From positions 1,054,001 through 1,118,000 of the forward strand of contig JAALGZ010000001.1 in assembly GCA_015227615.1 (NCBI GenBank): a stretch of 64,000 bases of DNA, in the 5' to 3' direction. The notes under the pieces were generated by a model that was not told where the DNA came from, made no database searches, and saw nothing but the letters and a program-made list of their open reading frames with translations. Each line of letters opens with the position of its first letter. Positions within the stretch are counted from its first letter, which is position 1. Shown here one piece after another: positions 32,907-42,781 of this stretch. Made by a program: the position numbers and the translations under genes. This DNA comes from Labyrinthula sp. Ha (taxonomy: Eukaryota; Sar; Bigyra; Labyrinthulida; Labyrinthulaceae).

Positions 32907-33408
32907 CAAGGGTGTAGATTAATATGTATAAGACTCAGAAATCTGATTTTATAAAAAATTATCACTAATTATTCCGACTCTGATTATAAACAAAAGAATT
33001 GGGATCTAGAATGTTATCAAATGATTCTGATTTTATTCTAGTTGTCAGTTATTTATCAAAACAAAGATGGGCTCTGCCATCCTGTTTTGAATTGACATCA
33101 GTTTCTTATTTATTTTCTACATCGTCTGAAACCCTTTGAATACTGAACGCTTGACATGGTAACACTCCATTAATAGGATGTGGTTGGGTCATATGGCGAC
33201 TTTATTGAAGTTTTTCAGACGGTGGCAAAATGAATCACAGATTTTTTAACCGCATGGTTCACAGCCGCGTAGCCCAATTTATTATTGATAATCAATTGAG
33301 TATCAATGATCCGAATCATTGGTAGGGGAATTATTACAATCAATCAGTAAGAAAAATTTTGACAAACTTGGTAGTGATGAATTATCAACAAATCAAATCC
33401 CACCCCTA
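32907..33408 (+). mobile_element. hAT-like MITE, copy 3 (about 500 bp)
   Basis: The right end is sharp: ATCAAATCCCACCCCTA, the inverted form of TAGGGGTGGGATTTGAT. The left end is degenerate (CAAGGGTGTAGATT), so its exact position is uncertain and I cannot see a target duplication. Inside the left half, TTATCAAATGATTCTGATTT and AAAGATGGGCT match the right half of copy 1 read in reverse, placing both in one family in opposite orientation. No coding capacity. Confidence 0.55.
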
Positions 33409-33901
33409 GTCACAACAGAAGAAATTTTATCCTTAAATCAGAGTATTTTCTCACTTAAATATTAAGGTGAACACAGTTATTCTATGTGAGTTGTGGATAA
33501 AACCCAGGGACAACATGAATTTCATGCCTCAACTAATAGTCAAACTTACTTGGTCTCTTAATTCAAGGTAATGAATGTTATTTTCTAGTAAATTAGAGTA
33601 ATTTATGCAAATTCAATAAGACATTATCTTTAATTTTGATGAATCATCAAGAAAAAATTTATTCTTGTGTCTTCCATTATTTTTAAGCACTGTTAATAAA
33701 AAAAGTTGGTTTTAATTTTGTTGACGAAACAGAACCCCGAAGATTAGTGATACCTCCACAGACAAACTGAATAAGGAATGAAATAATATTAGGATATGGA
33801 AATCTGAAACTAAAGGTCACCCCAGTTATTTTGATAAAAGAAATTTAAGTAGTATTATTCCCCGCAAATCCCTTTATCAATTCCTCTCAAACCCGGGTTC
33901 G

Positions 33902-35016
33902 GATTTTTTGACCCCGGAGTCATATACTCCTCGCGATCTCATTGGTCAGATCGATTTCCCAAAAATTTTTTCACCATACTTCGTTTGAATTATGGAGGCG
34001 CAGAATCGCGATTTCCCATACTTGAATGAAATTCGCATTACGCAGAATCTCGGTTTTTCCATACTTCCCCCAAATAATCGATGCGCAAAACAATAATTTC
34101 CAACACTAAGATAAAAAAGAAAGAGGGCTGGGGACAAAGTGAAGTGTACTAGAAGATAAAAAATAAATATTAATAGTTAAGAAACAATAAAATCTGAAGT
34201 TGCCTGACCCTAGCGTAGCGGGGAGCCTTTCATGCTCTCCGCGTCTTTAAAAATGGTCCCCATGACTCGGACCTCCCTCCCCACTCGGCCCTCGATTAAG
34301 ATGAGGATGGATTTAAATCTTTTCCCACAGCTTGAATACAGAAACTTGAAAATATGTGTAGAAGTTAATAAGTAAATATATGAAGTGACATAATTAAAAG
34401 TTTAAGACAAATAATTTTGAAAACTGAAATTCAGAAGATTGAGGTTTTTGTTAAAAATAAAATTTAAAAATTAAGTGGATTCGTAATCTAGTCTAGGTGC
34501 AAGTTTTTTTATCCAAATTAGCTTTGTTTTTTTTCTTGAAATATAAATCCTTCAACCTCATCTTTTTTTTTCCAATAATCCTGAACCTTGACTTTTTCCG
34601 TGAATAAATCCTGCATTTTCAACCCTCTGAGAAGCACAAAATCTCGTTCAATATTTACCTTTTGGTTTTAATGATTTTTTTCTTGCACTGAATTTTGTTA
34701 AGTCTTTACGTTTTCTGTTTCCTGGCTCTCTTCTTGCACTCAAAATTCTTCAATATTTTTAAATTTTGTAAAATGTTTTAAATCTTCTTAAATCTTGTAA
34801 AATCTTGTTCAATTTTGTATAATCTTGTTCAATTTTGTAAATTATTGTGTTTTCGGGGTCCTAGCTTTGTCCTGTCCTGTCTTTTATCATGCAACTGTCA
34901 TGATTTGAAATTTCTTATCTTGATTTTGTTGGTTTGTTTTTTTCAAAAAAAAATTTAGGCAATTAAAAATTCGGTCAATGAAATTTAGGAGTATCTGACT
35001 CCGGAGTCAAAAAATC
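33902..35016. repeat. 1.1-kb unit bounded by 30-bp inverted repeats, with internal tandem repeats
   Basis: The left arm (33902-33931) and the reverse complement of the right arm (34987-35016) agree at 28 of 30 bases; both contain the palindrome-like GACYCCGGAGTC. Inside are three units of about 42 bases starting with CCATACTT (33974, 34016, 34059), a GC-rich block at about 34,205-34,310 with a GGGGAGC...GCTCTCC hairpin, and a 20-bp tandem repeat (34801-34840, two perfect copies of AATCTTGTTCAATTTTGTAW). There is no transposase frame and no clear target duplication. It may be a non-autonomous DNA transposon or a locus-specific structure. Confidence 0.5.
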
Positions 35017-35277
35017 TTATTCGCTCAAACTCCGGAAACAGTTCAAAATGTTCGTTCTACTAACCCAAAGCATACATTTTCACATAGGTTGAAACAAAAT
35101 TAGAGCATAATCAACCAATAAAACCCTATCATATATTTTTAATTCCCTCTTCGGTTTTAATCTTCCCACTTAACGTTGCCCTAATATAACCAGCACTTGT
35201 TTAGTCTTGAAAGTATCCTTATAGTTTGGTAATACACTATTGTTATTTCTATAATTAAAACAACAACAAGAAATAAC

Positions 35278-38200
35278 ATGAGAAACAAAGCTACTTCTAC
35301 ACCAACGTTCAAAATACCACGAAAGGTTGTTCTTTTCTTCAGTTTTTTTGCTCTATATTTTTCTTTACTATCCGTAATAGTTTTTCTCTCAAAGTCTAAA
35401 GTAAAAAGTCGATCAGGTCGAAATACCAACTCTCAAAAGGAAACAACACGAATTGAAGAAGCACCAAAAAGAGAATCTATAAAAGAAAGAAGAGATCGAA
35501 TAATATCAGAGCGAAAAAAGAGAATAGAAGAAAGGAAAAGGAGAAAGAATTTAGAAAAAATTCGGCAAGAAGCTGAAATAAAACAAAAAGAGGAGGATAA
35601 AGAAGTTAGAGAAATAGAAGAAATAATTCATTCCTCTTATTTTTATGGAACTGATGATATTTCAGAAGAAGACTTTAATTTCTATGCAAGTGATTTTGTT
35701 GAACTTACAACTGATGATTTGAAGAATACTTTGACTCTTTCCTTAGATGAAAATAAACTGTTAGATTCTTTCTCTCCAGAAGAAGTTTCTGATTCAAATC
35801 CACCAATTTTTTTGATTATTCAATTTTTTTATGAAGAAAGAATAAAATTCCTTCAACAAATAATTGAACATTATTTGTCTTTTATGAGTTTTGAAAAGAT
35901 AATAGTTATTTGGAATGATTATTCAATACCTATTCCAAATAACATAAATAAACTAATAGAAAAAAATGAAGTTCATCTGATTATTTCAAAAAAGAATAGT
36001 TTGAATAATAGATATATTTTATCTCATCAGTACTTAGTCTCAAATTATGATTCTTCTTCTTTAGAACATTCTCTTATTTTTCTACATGATGACGACTTAG
36101 CTTTGAATAAGAATAATTTTTTTCGTATGATTCAACTATGGCTGCGAAATAAAGACAAAGCAATTTCTCATTTTATTAGATATCTCTCTTCTGAAGAATA
36201 TCAATCTGAACCTACAAAATTTCCTCAAGCACATTTTTCTCAAAATTCTTATGGTCATTCTTCTCTTGCTTCAGGAGGTTTAGTAAAATTCAACATGGGA
36301 ATAAGAGTTCTTGGTTTTTCACCTAAATTTCTAAAAGCATATTCTGATTTGGATAATAAAATTTTACGTTTTATTGATGAAGATGAAGGACATTGCGATG
36401 ACGTTTTATTTAACTTAGTTCTCAGTAAAGAATCAGGAAGTCCACCTATAAGAGCAAATTTTGAAGAAAATTCTGTTCATGATTATCATTTTCATTCTTT
36501 TCGTGGAGATAAACGTGAGGATAGAGCTCTGAGTAGTGATTTATCTTCTGTCGCAGAGTTTTTTGGTAAGCATTTATTACCACATCAGTCAAAATCTATA
36601 AGCAGAAGAAAACAAAGAATTCGTTGCTTTTCTGTTTTACAGGAAATGATGGAAACTGAGTTACAAGAAGGTTTTGTTTCACTTTCAGCTGCAACTTCAA
36701 AAGTATTTGGAGAAAATCCATATCTTGTACATCCATGTTTAAAACTAGTTCATCATCCTTCTGTTAGTAATAAATTAAAATACATTCCAAATAACCCAAT
36801 AAATCAATACTGGAAACAACTTAATAATTTTGACATTTTAGGTGAAAACAAATATAAACAATTTAAAACTAAAGGATATCTAAAATTATCAGAAACAATT
36901 CAGTTTGAGCATAATTTACAAGATGTATTTTCAGAGGTTTTGCGGTATTCAATAGCGAGTACTAAGAATATCTTTAGTTGTTTTTTGGAAAATGAATTAT
37001 GTAAAAAGTTTGTACGAGAAACAAATCTTATTTCAAGCATAAAAAAATACATATTTGAAGTTGATTACAATCAAGTTGCAGAAACTGATATTGGTGTTGT
37101 TCATCTTGAAGCCTTTGAAGTTGAGAAAACTGATCAGAGAAATAAATTTGACAACATTTGGCAAACGAACAAGAATTTCTATAATTCTTGTTCTGGAAAT
37201 ATAATTTGTATTCTAATTCCAGTTCGCAACACTCTAGAGGCTGTTTTTAAAGTTATGAATACTTCCCACCTCATGCCACCAATTACGAATCTGTTCACTG
37301 TAAACCATTTGCTAGAAAAAGATGAACCACAAATCCTCTCTTGTGCCAAGAGTTTGGACTCTGACTCTGCTGTGGATATCTTGGACTTTGAAAAAGCTAT
37401 AGTATTCTCAAATGAACTTTGGTATCAAATACATGTAGATTCGGTTAATCCAGCACAGTTTATTAAAATCTGTTTTTTACCTTTGAAGGTGTGTCAGTTA
37501 CCTGCAGAAGAGGTAGAAAACCGTAGAGGGGTTTATCAGTTTCTTCCACCAGCGAGTTTGAATAATCCTTGGCCTGTTATTCCTCAAGTTTCTGGAGAAA
37601 AATATTCTTTGGGTTTAGGTGTTCCGTTTCGTAGTTTTCTCTCACATTTCAACTTAAGAAACTCGAAACTTAATTCTGCTGCAGAAACAGAGGAAGAGTT
37701 GCATAATTTACTAGGACTAATCTCAACGCAGTTAGAGTCACCTTCTAGATTTAGATTAAGTTCTTTATCACTCAAACCTGCGAACTCAGACCCAGTTAAT
37801 GTGAAGAAAAGTTTATTCTTCTTTGGAAAAACTCTTGTTTTAGATATTCTCTCTATTTCTGTTTTTAGTGTGAATAAAAATATGCCTGCATATGAGCTGA
37901 CCTCTCTTAAGAGAAATAGACTGATTTATGTAGTTGAAGGGGAATTAGCTTTGGTTTTCTTTCCAAAAGCAGGTGAAGATATTCCTACTGATTTTGAGAA
38001 CTTTGACTTTGATCAAGAGGACAAACTTTCCAACTATTTAACAGCATCATATTCTAACTTTGATGAAAAGTTTGGAGTAACAAAAACCTTATCCCGAGGT
38101 TCTGTTGTTTTTATTCCTGAAGATACTTTTCATCTAGTTGCAGCTACTTCACGTGGCTCCAAATTTTTGCAATTTGACTTTTCTGTGCTTGAAGAACAGG

Positions 38201-38538
38201 ACCATTCCACCAAATCCAGCACTGTTTTAATTCAGGAAGGTAATGTTGATTTTCTTGATGCTCATGTAAAATTCAACCACAAACTCGATGTCTCTGCAGA
38301 ATCAAATGGATGTAGGCTGACGGATGAGAGTGAAGGAGAGCAGGAAACATTTATATTTTATGAGAATGTTCAAGCAGGAGATTTCTGGATTCGAAGCTCT
38401 TTTGATGACATTGAGGAACATGATTTATTATACTTTCCTATGGTAGAGGAACGCTTCCAGGATGTAACTGAACTTGTGGGACCAAAAAGAAATGACGCAA
38501 AAGGTAGGTGTTTAGCAGTTTCATTTAAGAGATCTTGA
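35278..38538 (+). CDS. GT64 (exostosin-type) glycosyltransferase with C-terminal cupin-like domain
   Basis: 1086 residues, no intron. Residues 17-38 are a signal anchor. Residues 55-115 are an extreme Lys/Arg/Glu helix, a likely stalk coiled coil. Residues 175-405 match the GT64 domain of EXT/EXTL proteins: a start of sheet strand and YEER, the DXD-type motif HDDD at 270-273, and the diagnostic HCDDVLFNLVLSKESGSPPI at 372-391, equivalent to NCEDIxMNFLVxxxTGKxPI. A middle part (410-840) is unassigned. Residues about 845-970 look like a cupin barrel: a YVVEGELALVFFP stretch near 884, then a Gly, FIPEDTFH with His952, and FLQFDF. Only one metal-type His is evident. The enzyme should add a HexNAc to a glycan in the Golgi lumen. 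I do not know this GT64-cupin order as an established architecture. The gene is convergent with the next one. Confidence 0.75.
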   Translation: MRNKATSTPTFKIPRKVVLFFSFFALYFSLLSVIVFLSKSKVKSRSGRNTNSQKETTRIEEAPKRESIKERRDRIISERKKRIEERKRRKNLEKIRQEAEIKQKEEDKEVREIEEIIHSSYFYGTDDISEEDFNFYASDFVELTTDDLKNTLTLSLDENKLLDSFSPEEVSDSNPPIFLIIQFFYEERIKFLQQIIEHYLSFMSFEKIIVIWNDYSIPIPNNINKLIEKNEVHLIISKKNSLNNRYILSHQYLVSNYDSSSLEHSLIFLHDDDLALNKNNFFRMIQLWLRNKDKAISHFIRYLSSEEYQSEPTKFPQAHFSQNSYGHSSLASGGLVKFNMGIRVLGFSPKFLKAYSDLDNKILRFIDEDEGHCDDVLFNLVLSKESGSPPIRANFEENSVHDYHFHSFRGDKREDRALSSDLSSVAEFFGKHLLPHQSKSISRRKQRIRCFSVLQEMMETELQEGFVSLSAATSKVFGENPYLVHPCLKLVHHPSVSNKLKYIPNNPINQYWKQLNNFDILGENKYKQFKTKGYLKLSETIQFEHNLQDVFSEVLRYSIASTKNIFSCFLENELCKKFVRETNLISSIKKYIFEVDYNQVAETDIGVVHLEAFEVEKTDQRNKFDNIWQTNKNFYNSCSGNIICILIPVRNTLEAVFKVMNTSHLMPPITNLFTVNHLLEKDEPQILSCAKSLDSDSAVDILDFEKAIVFSNELWYQIHVDSVNPAQFIKICFLPLKVCQLPAEEVENRRGVYQFLPPASLNNPWPVIPQVSGEKYSLGLGVPFRSFLSHFNLRNSKLNSAAETEEELHNLLGLISTQLESPSRFRLSSLSLKPANSDPVNVKKSLFFFGKTLVLDILSISVFSVNKNMPAYELTSLKRNRLIYVVEGELALVFFPKAGEDIPTDFENFDFDQEDKLSNYLTASYSNFDEKFGVTKTLSRGSVVFIPEDTFHLVAATSRGSKFLQFDFSVLEEQDHSTKSSTVLIQEGNVDFLDAHVKFNHKLDVSAESNGCRLTDESEGEQETFIFYENVQAGDFWIRSSFDDIEEHDLLYFPMVEERFQDVTELVGPKRNDAKGRCLAVSFKRS

Positions 38539-38698
38539 AGCTCACAGCAACTTATAAACCTCCGAGAAGTTGGAATTAAACACCTTGCGAAGTGTTAAAA
38601 GTTTATGGGAAACATCTTTGCGCGGCGGGAAACTTTTTAAGGACAGCTAAGGCAACATAGTCCCTCAGAATGGATTACTTCCTGCTAATTCCATTTAC

Positions 38699-41600
38699 CT
38701 AAACGGATCTCAACATACTAATTTTTTCCTTAAAATTATGACAGTCTTTTTCACCCTTGCTCCTTGCCTTTCTCAGATTGGCCGTTTGGGAATTTGCAAT
38801 GCTCTTTGTTGTCTTCAAGTCGTCCAGGATTTTCGATGATAGATTGGAGTAAGTTTGCTCCAGCTTTTCAGAAATTCCATTGCGAAAAAACGTATTCATG
38901 GAAAAAGGCTGCAAAGGATGTCCCTTGGGTCTTTCTATGCAGGTTTCAGCTTCCTTTTGAACTTGTGTCAAGATTCCAACCCCATTTTCCACGATTCCAT
39001 AGACCTTCTTCTCACTTACAGAGATAAAGTTTTCTAGACTTTCTCTTCTAGTTTGCACAAGGGTTGCTTTAATTTCACCTTTTATTCGGGTTACTTCCGC
39101 TTCATGTTTAGTCTCAAGTTTGTGTCTCTTTTTAACAAACCGACTCGTGCATTTTCTTATCTTTCTTAGATAATTAAGTACAGCCTCGTTGTCAATGACT
39201 TGCAATTGTAGGCCCTCTGAGGAACTATTAAGCTGAAGTTCCTCCTCCATACTTCCACGATCCAAGACTTTGGAAACAAGACACTTATTTTGTTTAGCTG
39301 AATTTTTACCGGGGCAATGTACTATGCCAGGAAGACCAGTTCCTGAAGAGCTCGAACTTCCGCTGAAATTGGCCGACCGAGCATGCTTCTGCCTTTTTTT
39401 CTTTACAGAAGGAGTTTTCGTCGATCGCTTGCGTTTGTTGTATTTAGCTTTTAGTCTGATCAATTCTTTTTGCAAGTATTGTTGTTGAGCTAGCGTGGAT
39501 TTCCTGTTCTCCTCCTGTGCGCAGCAAAGTTTCTGAATTAATTTTGACTGATTAGACATGGCTGTGGTGATGGCTTTTAAAGGGTCGTCCCCCTTGTTAA
39601 AAGTGGAACGACTATGAACATTTTCTTCAACTTGCTGGACGCTTGGTGAAGTTAACGGGCGAATGTCAGGGCAACCAAGATGTATAGGCAACACCGACTT
39701 TGTTTCAGTGCGTTTGCCTTCATGACTGGACTCAGCAGCAACGTCAAAGCCTCTAACAACCTCATCAGGGGATGAATTTGTACGCTTGTTGCAGTCTGTT
39801 GCCGAATTTTCGGGCGAATTTTCTTCTGCCATATCAGTTTTCTTATTTGCATAGGGTCTTTTAATTGGCTTAGCTTTACACTCAAGTAACTTTTCAACAG
39901 TTTCTAGGAGCCTTTTTGACCTTGCCTTGCTTATGCAAGATGTTTTCTCACATTTTGGAGCTTTTTGTTGGTGGGATTGGCTCTTTTTTAAGGAAATGTT
40001 TAGTTCACGCAATAAGTCTTTCTTCAACCATTTAGGTCGTTTACCAGCAGAACTCCATTTTGACCTGTCATTTCTATTAAAATAGGATTGATATAGGGCT
40101 TGAAGAGGGAGCTCCTTAGAATTTTGCAGAAAGTGTTCTAGTTGTAGAATAGTCATGCTCTGAACTCGATTTAACGAAGCTTGTTGGCTATCTATTATAA
40201 TTTCATCGTGCGAGCTTTCTGAAGCTACATCATCACCATGGACGCTTCCTTTCGGAGGAAGATTTGTTGGAACCTGCGAAAGAGATCTGTTTCTCAGACT
40301 GCGCCCAAAAGTTTTCCCCAAACTTTTTAAAGTATTTGTTGTTCCACGAGATCGGCCTACTGAACCATACTTGTGCGGTTGCTTTTCATATGATGTTACT
40401 GTTTTTTTCTCAGATTTCTTACTTGGATGAAAAAGATACTTCTGGGGCCGGTTGTTGCGTTCCTTCGGGGACCGAGTACTCTGTTTTAAAGGCTTCAAAC
40501 TCCTAGTATTTAAACAATATCCTTTCCTTGTTCTCTTTACTTGAATTGCTTCCTTTCTGGTATTGCCAGGATCGGATTTTTCTGGATCAGGTTCCACTTT
40601 TCTTAGCTTCCTTACCGTGCGAGAATATGCACCTGCATGCAAAACCTTAGCATCCTTTTCTTTTTCGTTGTTTCTTCTACTTTGACCCCAGCAACGATCC
40701 ACTGAACCGTCATCCCTTCCCTTCTCCCGAACTATTTTTCGATTTCGGACCAGCTTCTTGTTCGCAGCGGGCACTGCTTCTTCGTTAACACGAGGAGATG
40801 TCATCTTGGGACCTGACGACTTCAGCTCTGGCCTGGAAACAGATGTTACAATTTCTTCATCTTTGAAATTCTTCGAATTAAGGTTCTTGGATAGAGTTGA
40901 GGATGAAACCTTGGTTTTTTTCGCTCTATCAATTGGAACAGATTGTGTTTGTAGCCGCAAGGAGCGCCGTCTTAGTTGGTTGGAATCTACTGGTTGCTCT
41001 TTTCTAAGTACGCTGCTTATCTCGTGTTCCCCAACGGCGGATATAAGGTTTGCATTCTCTCTCTTACGAAGGGAATAACCTTTCTTAGTGTCAACAGGAT
41101 TTTTCGTATCCTTGCCTTTCGAAGCTGAGCTCTCATGTTCCGTGGAAAGGAATTTCTTGGAGCCTTGTTCGTTGAGCATAGTTGCATCGTCGTCTCTCTC
41201 AATGACTTCCTCTGTCCCCAAATTTGTTCGAGAAATCGTTCCCTGCCGATTGTGACATCTAACAACTGGAATTCCTGTGCTACATTTTGAATTCTTCGTT
41301 TCGGTATTGACTTCCTGCCCAATATTTAGTTTTTCGACACGGTCTTTCAAATTTGCAGCAAAACTTTGCAGAAGTCGTATTCTACCATTGCAAGACTGTT
41401 TGGTAGCTGTTGAAAATACAGTTTCACCTCCGTCTTTATCACTCCTTTTCTTTCTACCAAGACATAGGGAGAGACAAGTGTACTCAGCGTTTAGATTTTG
41501 ATACATTTTTCCTGAGGCGGAGTTCTCGGAATAAAGATTTTCAAGAAAATCATGAAAATGAGTTTGCAAATTAACTGTCTTTTTGAAAAATAGGTGCAAC

Positions 41601-42781
41601 CACAGACGTTCTCCAGAATCCTGGTTTCCTTTGAGACCGGAAATCTCAACGTTCTTCAGTACGGATATCGGAACAGAAAATAAAGACCCATCCGGAGTAT
41701 AAAGTGACAGGGAAGAGAAATTCAAATCAACCTGGAAAAACTGTGCCTTTTTCGATACATTCACCTCAATCGCCGGCATGTCTTTATGTCCTTTAAAGAA
41801 TTTTATCAGTGAAGCTCGACATGGAGCAGTACTTGCCAAAGAGCTTTTTCGATTTACATAATAGACCAGAGAACGCAACACCTTCTTGTATTGCTCATTG
41901 GAACGAGAATTAAACAAAGAAGCTACAACACAACAAAACTTTTCATCATCCTTATCTCCTGGAAATGCCAGCCGTTTAGCTATATTTTCAATTATTTCTG
42001 TTCTAGATGATCTAATGGTAGGATTAGACCTTAGCGCAAACAAAATCCGGAATATAGCATCCACTATGTTCAGTTGGGTAGGAACATCACCAAACGACGG
42101 AACAATTTGAATAAACTCAGTAAACATAGGCGTCAATTCAGTGTTTCCTTCTTGTCCGTTTTCTGATTTCTTTTGCAAGAACTCCCCAAAGAGAAAATTC
42201 AAAGTCTTAAAATTAGATCGGCATTTTTGAAGCAAGTTTGAAAGTAGTAGTGGTGCTTGTCTTTGAATACATAACAAATCTGGATGATTGTACTCGCACA
42301 GAGTTGGAGCAAGCCTTAAGAAAGACTTTGTGCAACCAATCAAGAATTTTTTACAATCATTAGGACATTCTGCAATCTTTTCCCGAGGAAAGTAGTAGAA
42401 TTCTTCGCAGAAATTATCAATAACCTCGAACATAAGGTTTATGATGCCGATGAGCGTCCCATTTGTTTCTTCCAATATACTCAAGACATTGAACAACGAC
42501 GTTTTCAGCGCACCAGCTATATCCGCTTTAAGGAGACAGCCCACTGCTAAAGACATTCTTTTATGGAAAGATTCCAATTTAACTGAGTCTTCACTGGTTG
42601 CTCCAACGTTCAAGGCTGCTTGAAAGTTTTCTAGAATACTTTTTAACTCCTTCAGCTGTCGCGTCTTTTCGCTTAGGTTACTTTCATTCTTAGAAAATAC
42701 TTCTTCCAGAGAGTCGGAGCATTTTATTAACCTAAGTAAAAAGTCTTTAGATTCTTGTGTCGTTTGAGGCAAATTTTCCAT
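38699..42781 (-). CDS. SYCP2/Red1-like candidate meiotic chromosome axis core protein
   Basis: 1360 residues, no intron, ATG at 42781. Residues about 80-335 are helical and HEAT/ARM-like. Residues 345-425 form a beta-rich segment (FFQVDLNFSSLSLYTPDGS, then VPISVLKNVEI and RLWLHLFFKK), resembling the Spt16M-like PH domain that follows the ARM-like domain in SYCP2. A long, basic, Ser/Thr-rich disordered middle (about 430-1190) has many SP/TP and KR clusters. The last 165 residues are a coiled coil (KIRKCTSRFVKKRHKLETK onward, to KEKISMLRSV), similar in place and style to the SYCP2/SYCP3/Red1/ASY3 filament-forming end. These proteins build the axis that organises chromatin loops in meiosis. The order ARM, PH, disordered, coiled coil is what supports the call; single-motif identity is weak. 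An unrelated nuclear scaffold is the main alternative. Confidence 0.5.
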   Translation of the reverse strand: MENLPQTTQESKDFLLRLIKCSDSLEEVFSKNESNLSEKTRQLKELKSILENFQAALNVGATSEDSVKLESFHKRMSLAVGCLLKADIAGALKTSLFNVLSILEETNGTLIGIINLMFEVIDNFCEEFYYFPREKIAECPNDCKKFLIGCTKSFLRLAPTLCEYNHPDLLCIQRQAPLLLSNLLQKCRSNFKTLNFLFGEFLQKKSENGQEGNTELTPMFTEFIQIVPSFGDVPTQLNIVDAIFRILFALRSNPTIRSSRTEIIENIAKRLAFPGDKDDEKFCCVVASLFNSRSNEQYKKVLRSLVYYVNRKSSLASTAPCRASLIKFFKGHKDMPAIEVNVSKKAQFFQVDLNFSSLSLYTPDGSLFSVPISVLKNVEISGLKGNQDSGERLWLHLFFKKTVNLQTHFHDFLENLYSENSASGKMYQNLNAEYTCLSLCLGRKKRSDKDGGETVFSTATKQSCNGRIRLLQSFAANLKDRVEKLNIGQEVNTETKNSKCSTGIPVVRCHNRQGTISRTNLGTEEVIERDDDATMLNEQGSKKFLSTEHESSASKGKDTKNPVDTKKGYSLRKRENANLISAVGEHEISSVLRKEQPVDSNQLRRRSLRLQTQSVPIDRAKKTKVSSSTLSKNLNSKNFKDEEIVTSVSRPELKSSGPKMTSPRVNEEAVPAANKKLVRNRKIVREKGRDDGSVDRCWGQSRRNNEKEKDAKVLHAGAYSRTVRKLRKVEPDPEKSDPGNTRKEAIQVKRTRKGYCLNTRSLKPLKQSTRSPKERNNRPQKYLFHPSKKSEKKTVTSYEKQPHKYGSVGRSRGTTNTLKSLGKTFGRSLRNRSLSQVPTNLPPKGSVHGDDVASESSHDEIIIDSQQASLNRVQSMTILQLEHFLQNSKELPLQALYQSYFNRNDRSKWSSAGKRPKWLKKDLLRELNISLKKSQSHQQKAPKCEKTSCISKARSKRLLETVEKLLECKAKPIKRPYANKKTDMAEENSPENSATDCNKRTNSSPDEVVRGFDVAAESSHEGKRTETKSVLPIHLGCPDIRPLTSPSVQQVEENVHSRSTFNKGDDPLKAITTAMSNQSKLIQKLCCAQEENRKSTLAQQQYLQKELIRLKAKYNKRKRSTKTPSVKKKRQKHARSANFSGSSSSSGTGLPGIVHCPGKNSAKQNKCLVSKVLDRGSMEEELQLNSSSEGLQLQVIDNEAVLNYLRKIRKCTSRFVKKRHKLETKHEAEVTRIKGEIKATLVQTRRESLENFISVSEKKVYGIVENGVGILTQVQKEAETCIERPKGHPLQPFSMNTFFRNGISEKLEQTYSNLSSKILDDLKTTKSIANSQTANLRKARSKGEKDCHNFKEKISMLRSV

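Larger units (their letters stand above)
32182..35277. other. Intergenic region with two repeat units
   Basis: About 3.1 kb between two glycosyltransferase-like genes. It holds a hAT-like MITE (about 32,907-33,408) and an inverted-repeat-bounded unit (33,902-35,016). A 98-codon open frame at 32,624-32,920 is within chance expectation. The last 260 bases are the upstream region of the GT64-type gene. Confidence 0.6.

Noticed and set aside
32624-32920. 98-codon + strand frame just before the MITE at 33 kb
   Set aside because: No ATG near its beginning, no recognised motif, and it runs into the left end of the MITE. Probably chance.
33880-33915. B-box-like GGTTCGGATT that could belong to a tRNA
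   Set aside because: No matching A-box, acceptor stem or anticodon arm upstream. It belongs to the edge of the inverted-repeat unit. Other partial B-boxes (near 8,870, 10,420 and 23,110) also lack a cloverleaf.
750-42623. Many opposite-strand or shifted frames inside the Cys-module, Roc-COR-TIR, coiled-coil, GT64 and SYCP2-like genes
   Set aside because: They are shadows of the real reading frames, with unlikely composition and no motifs.
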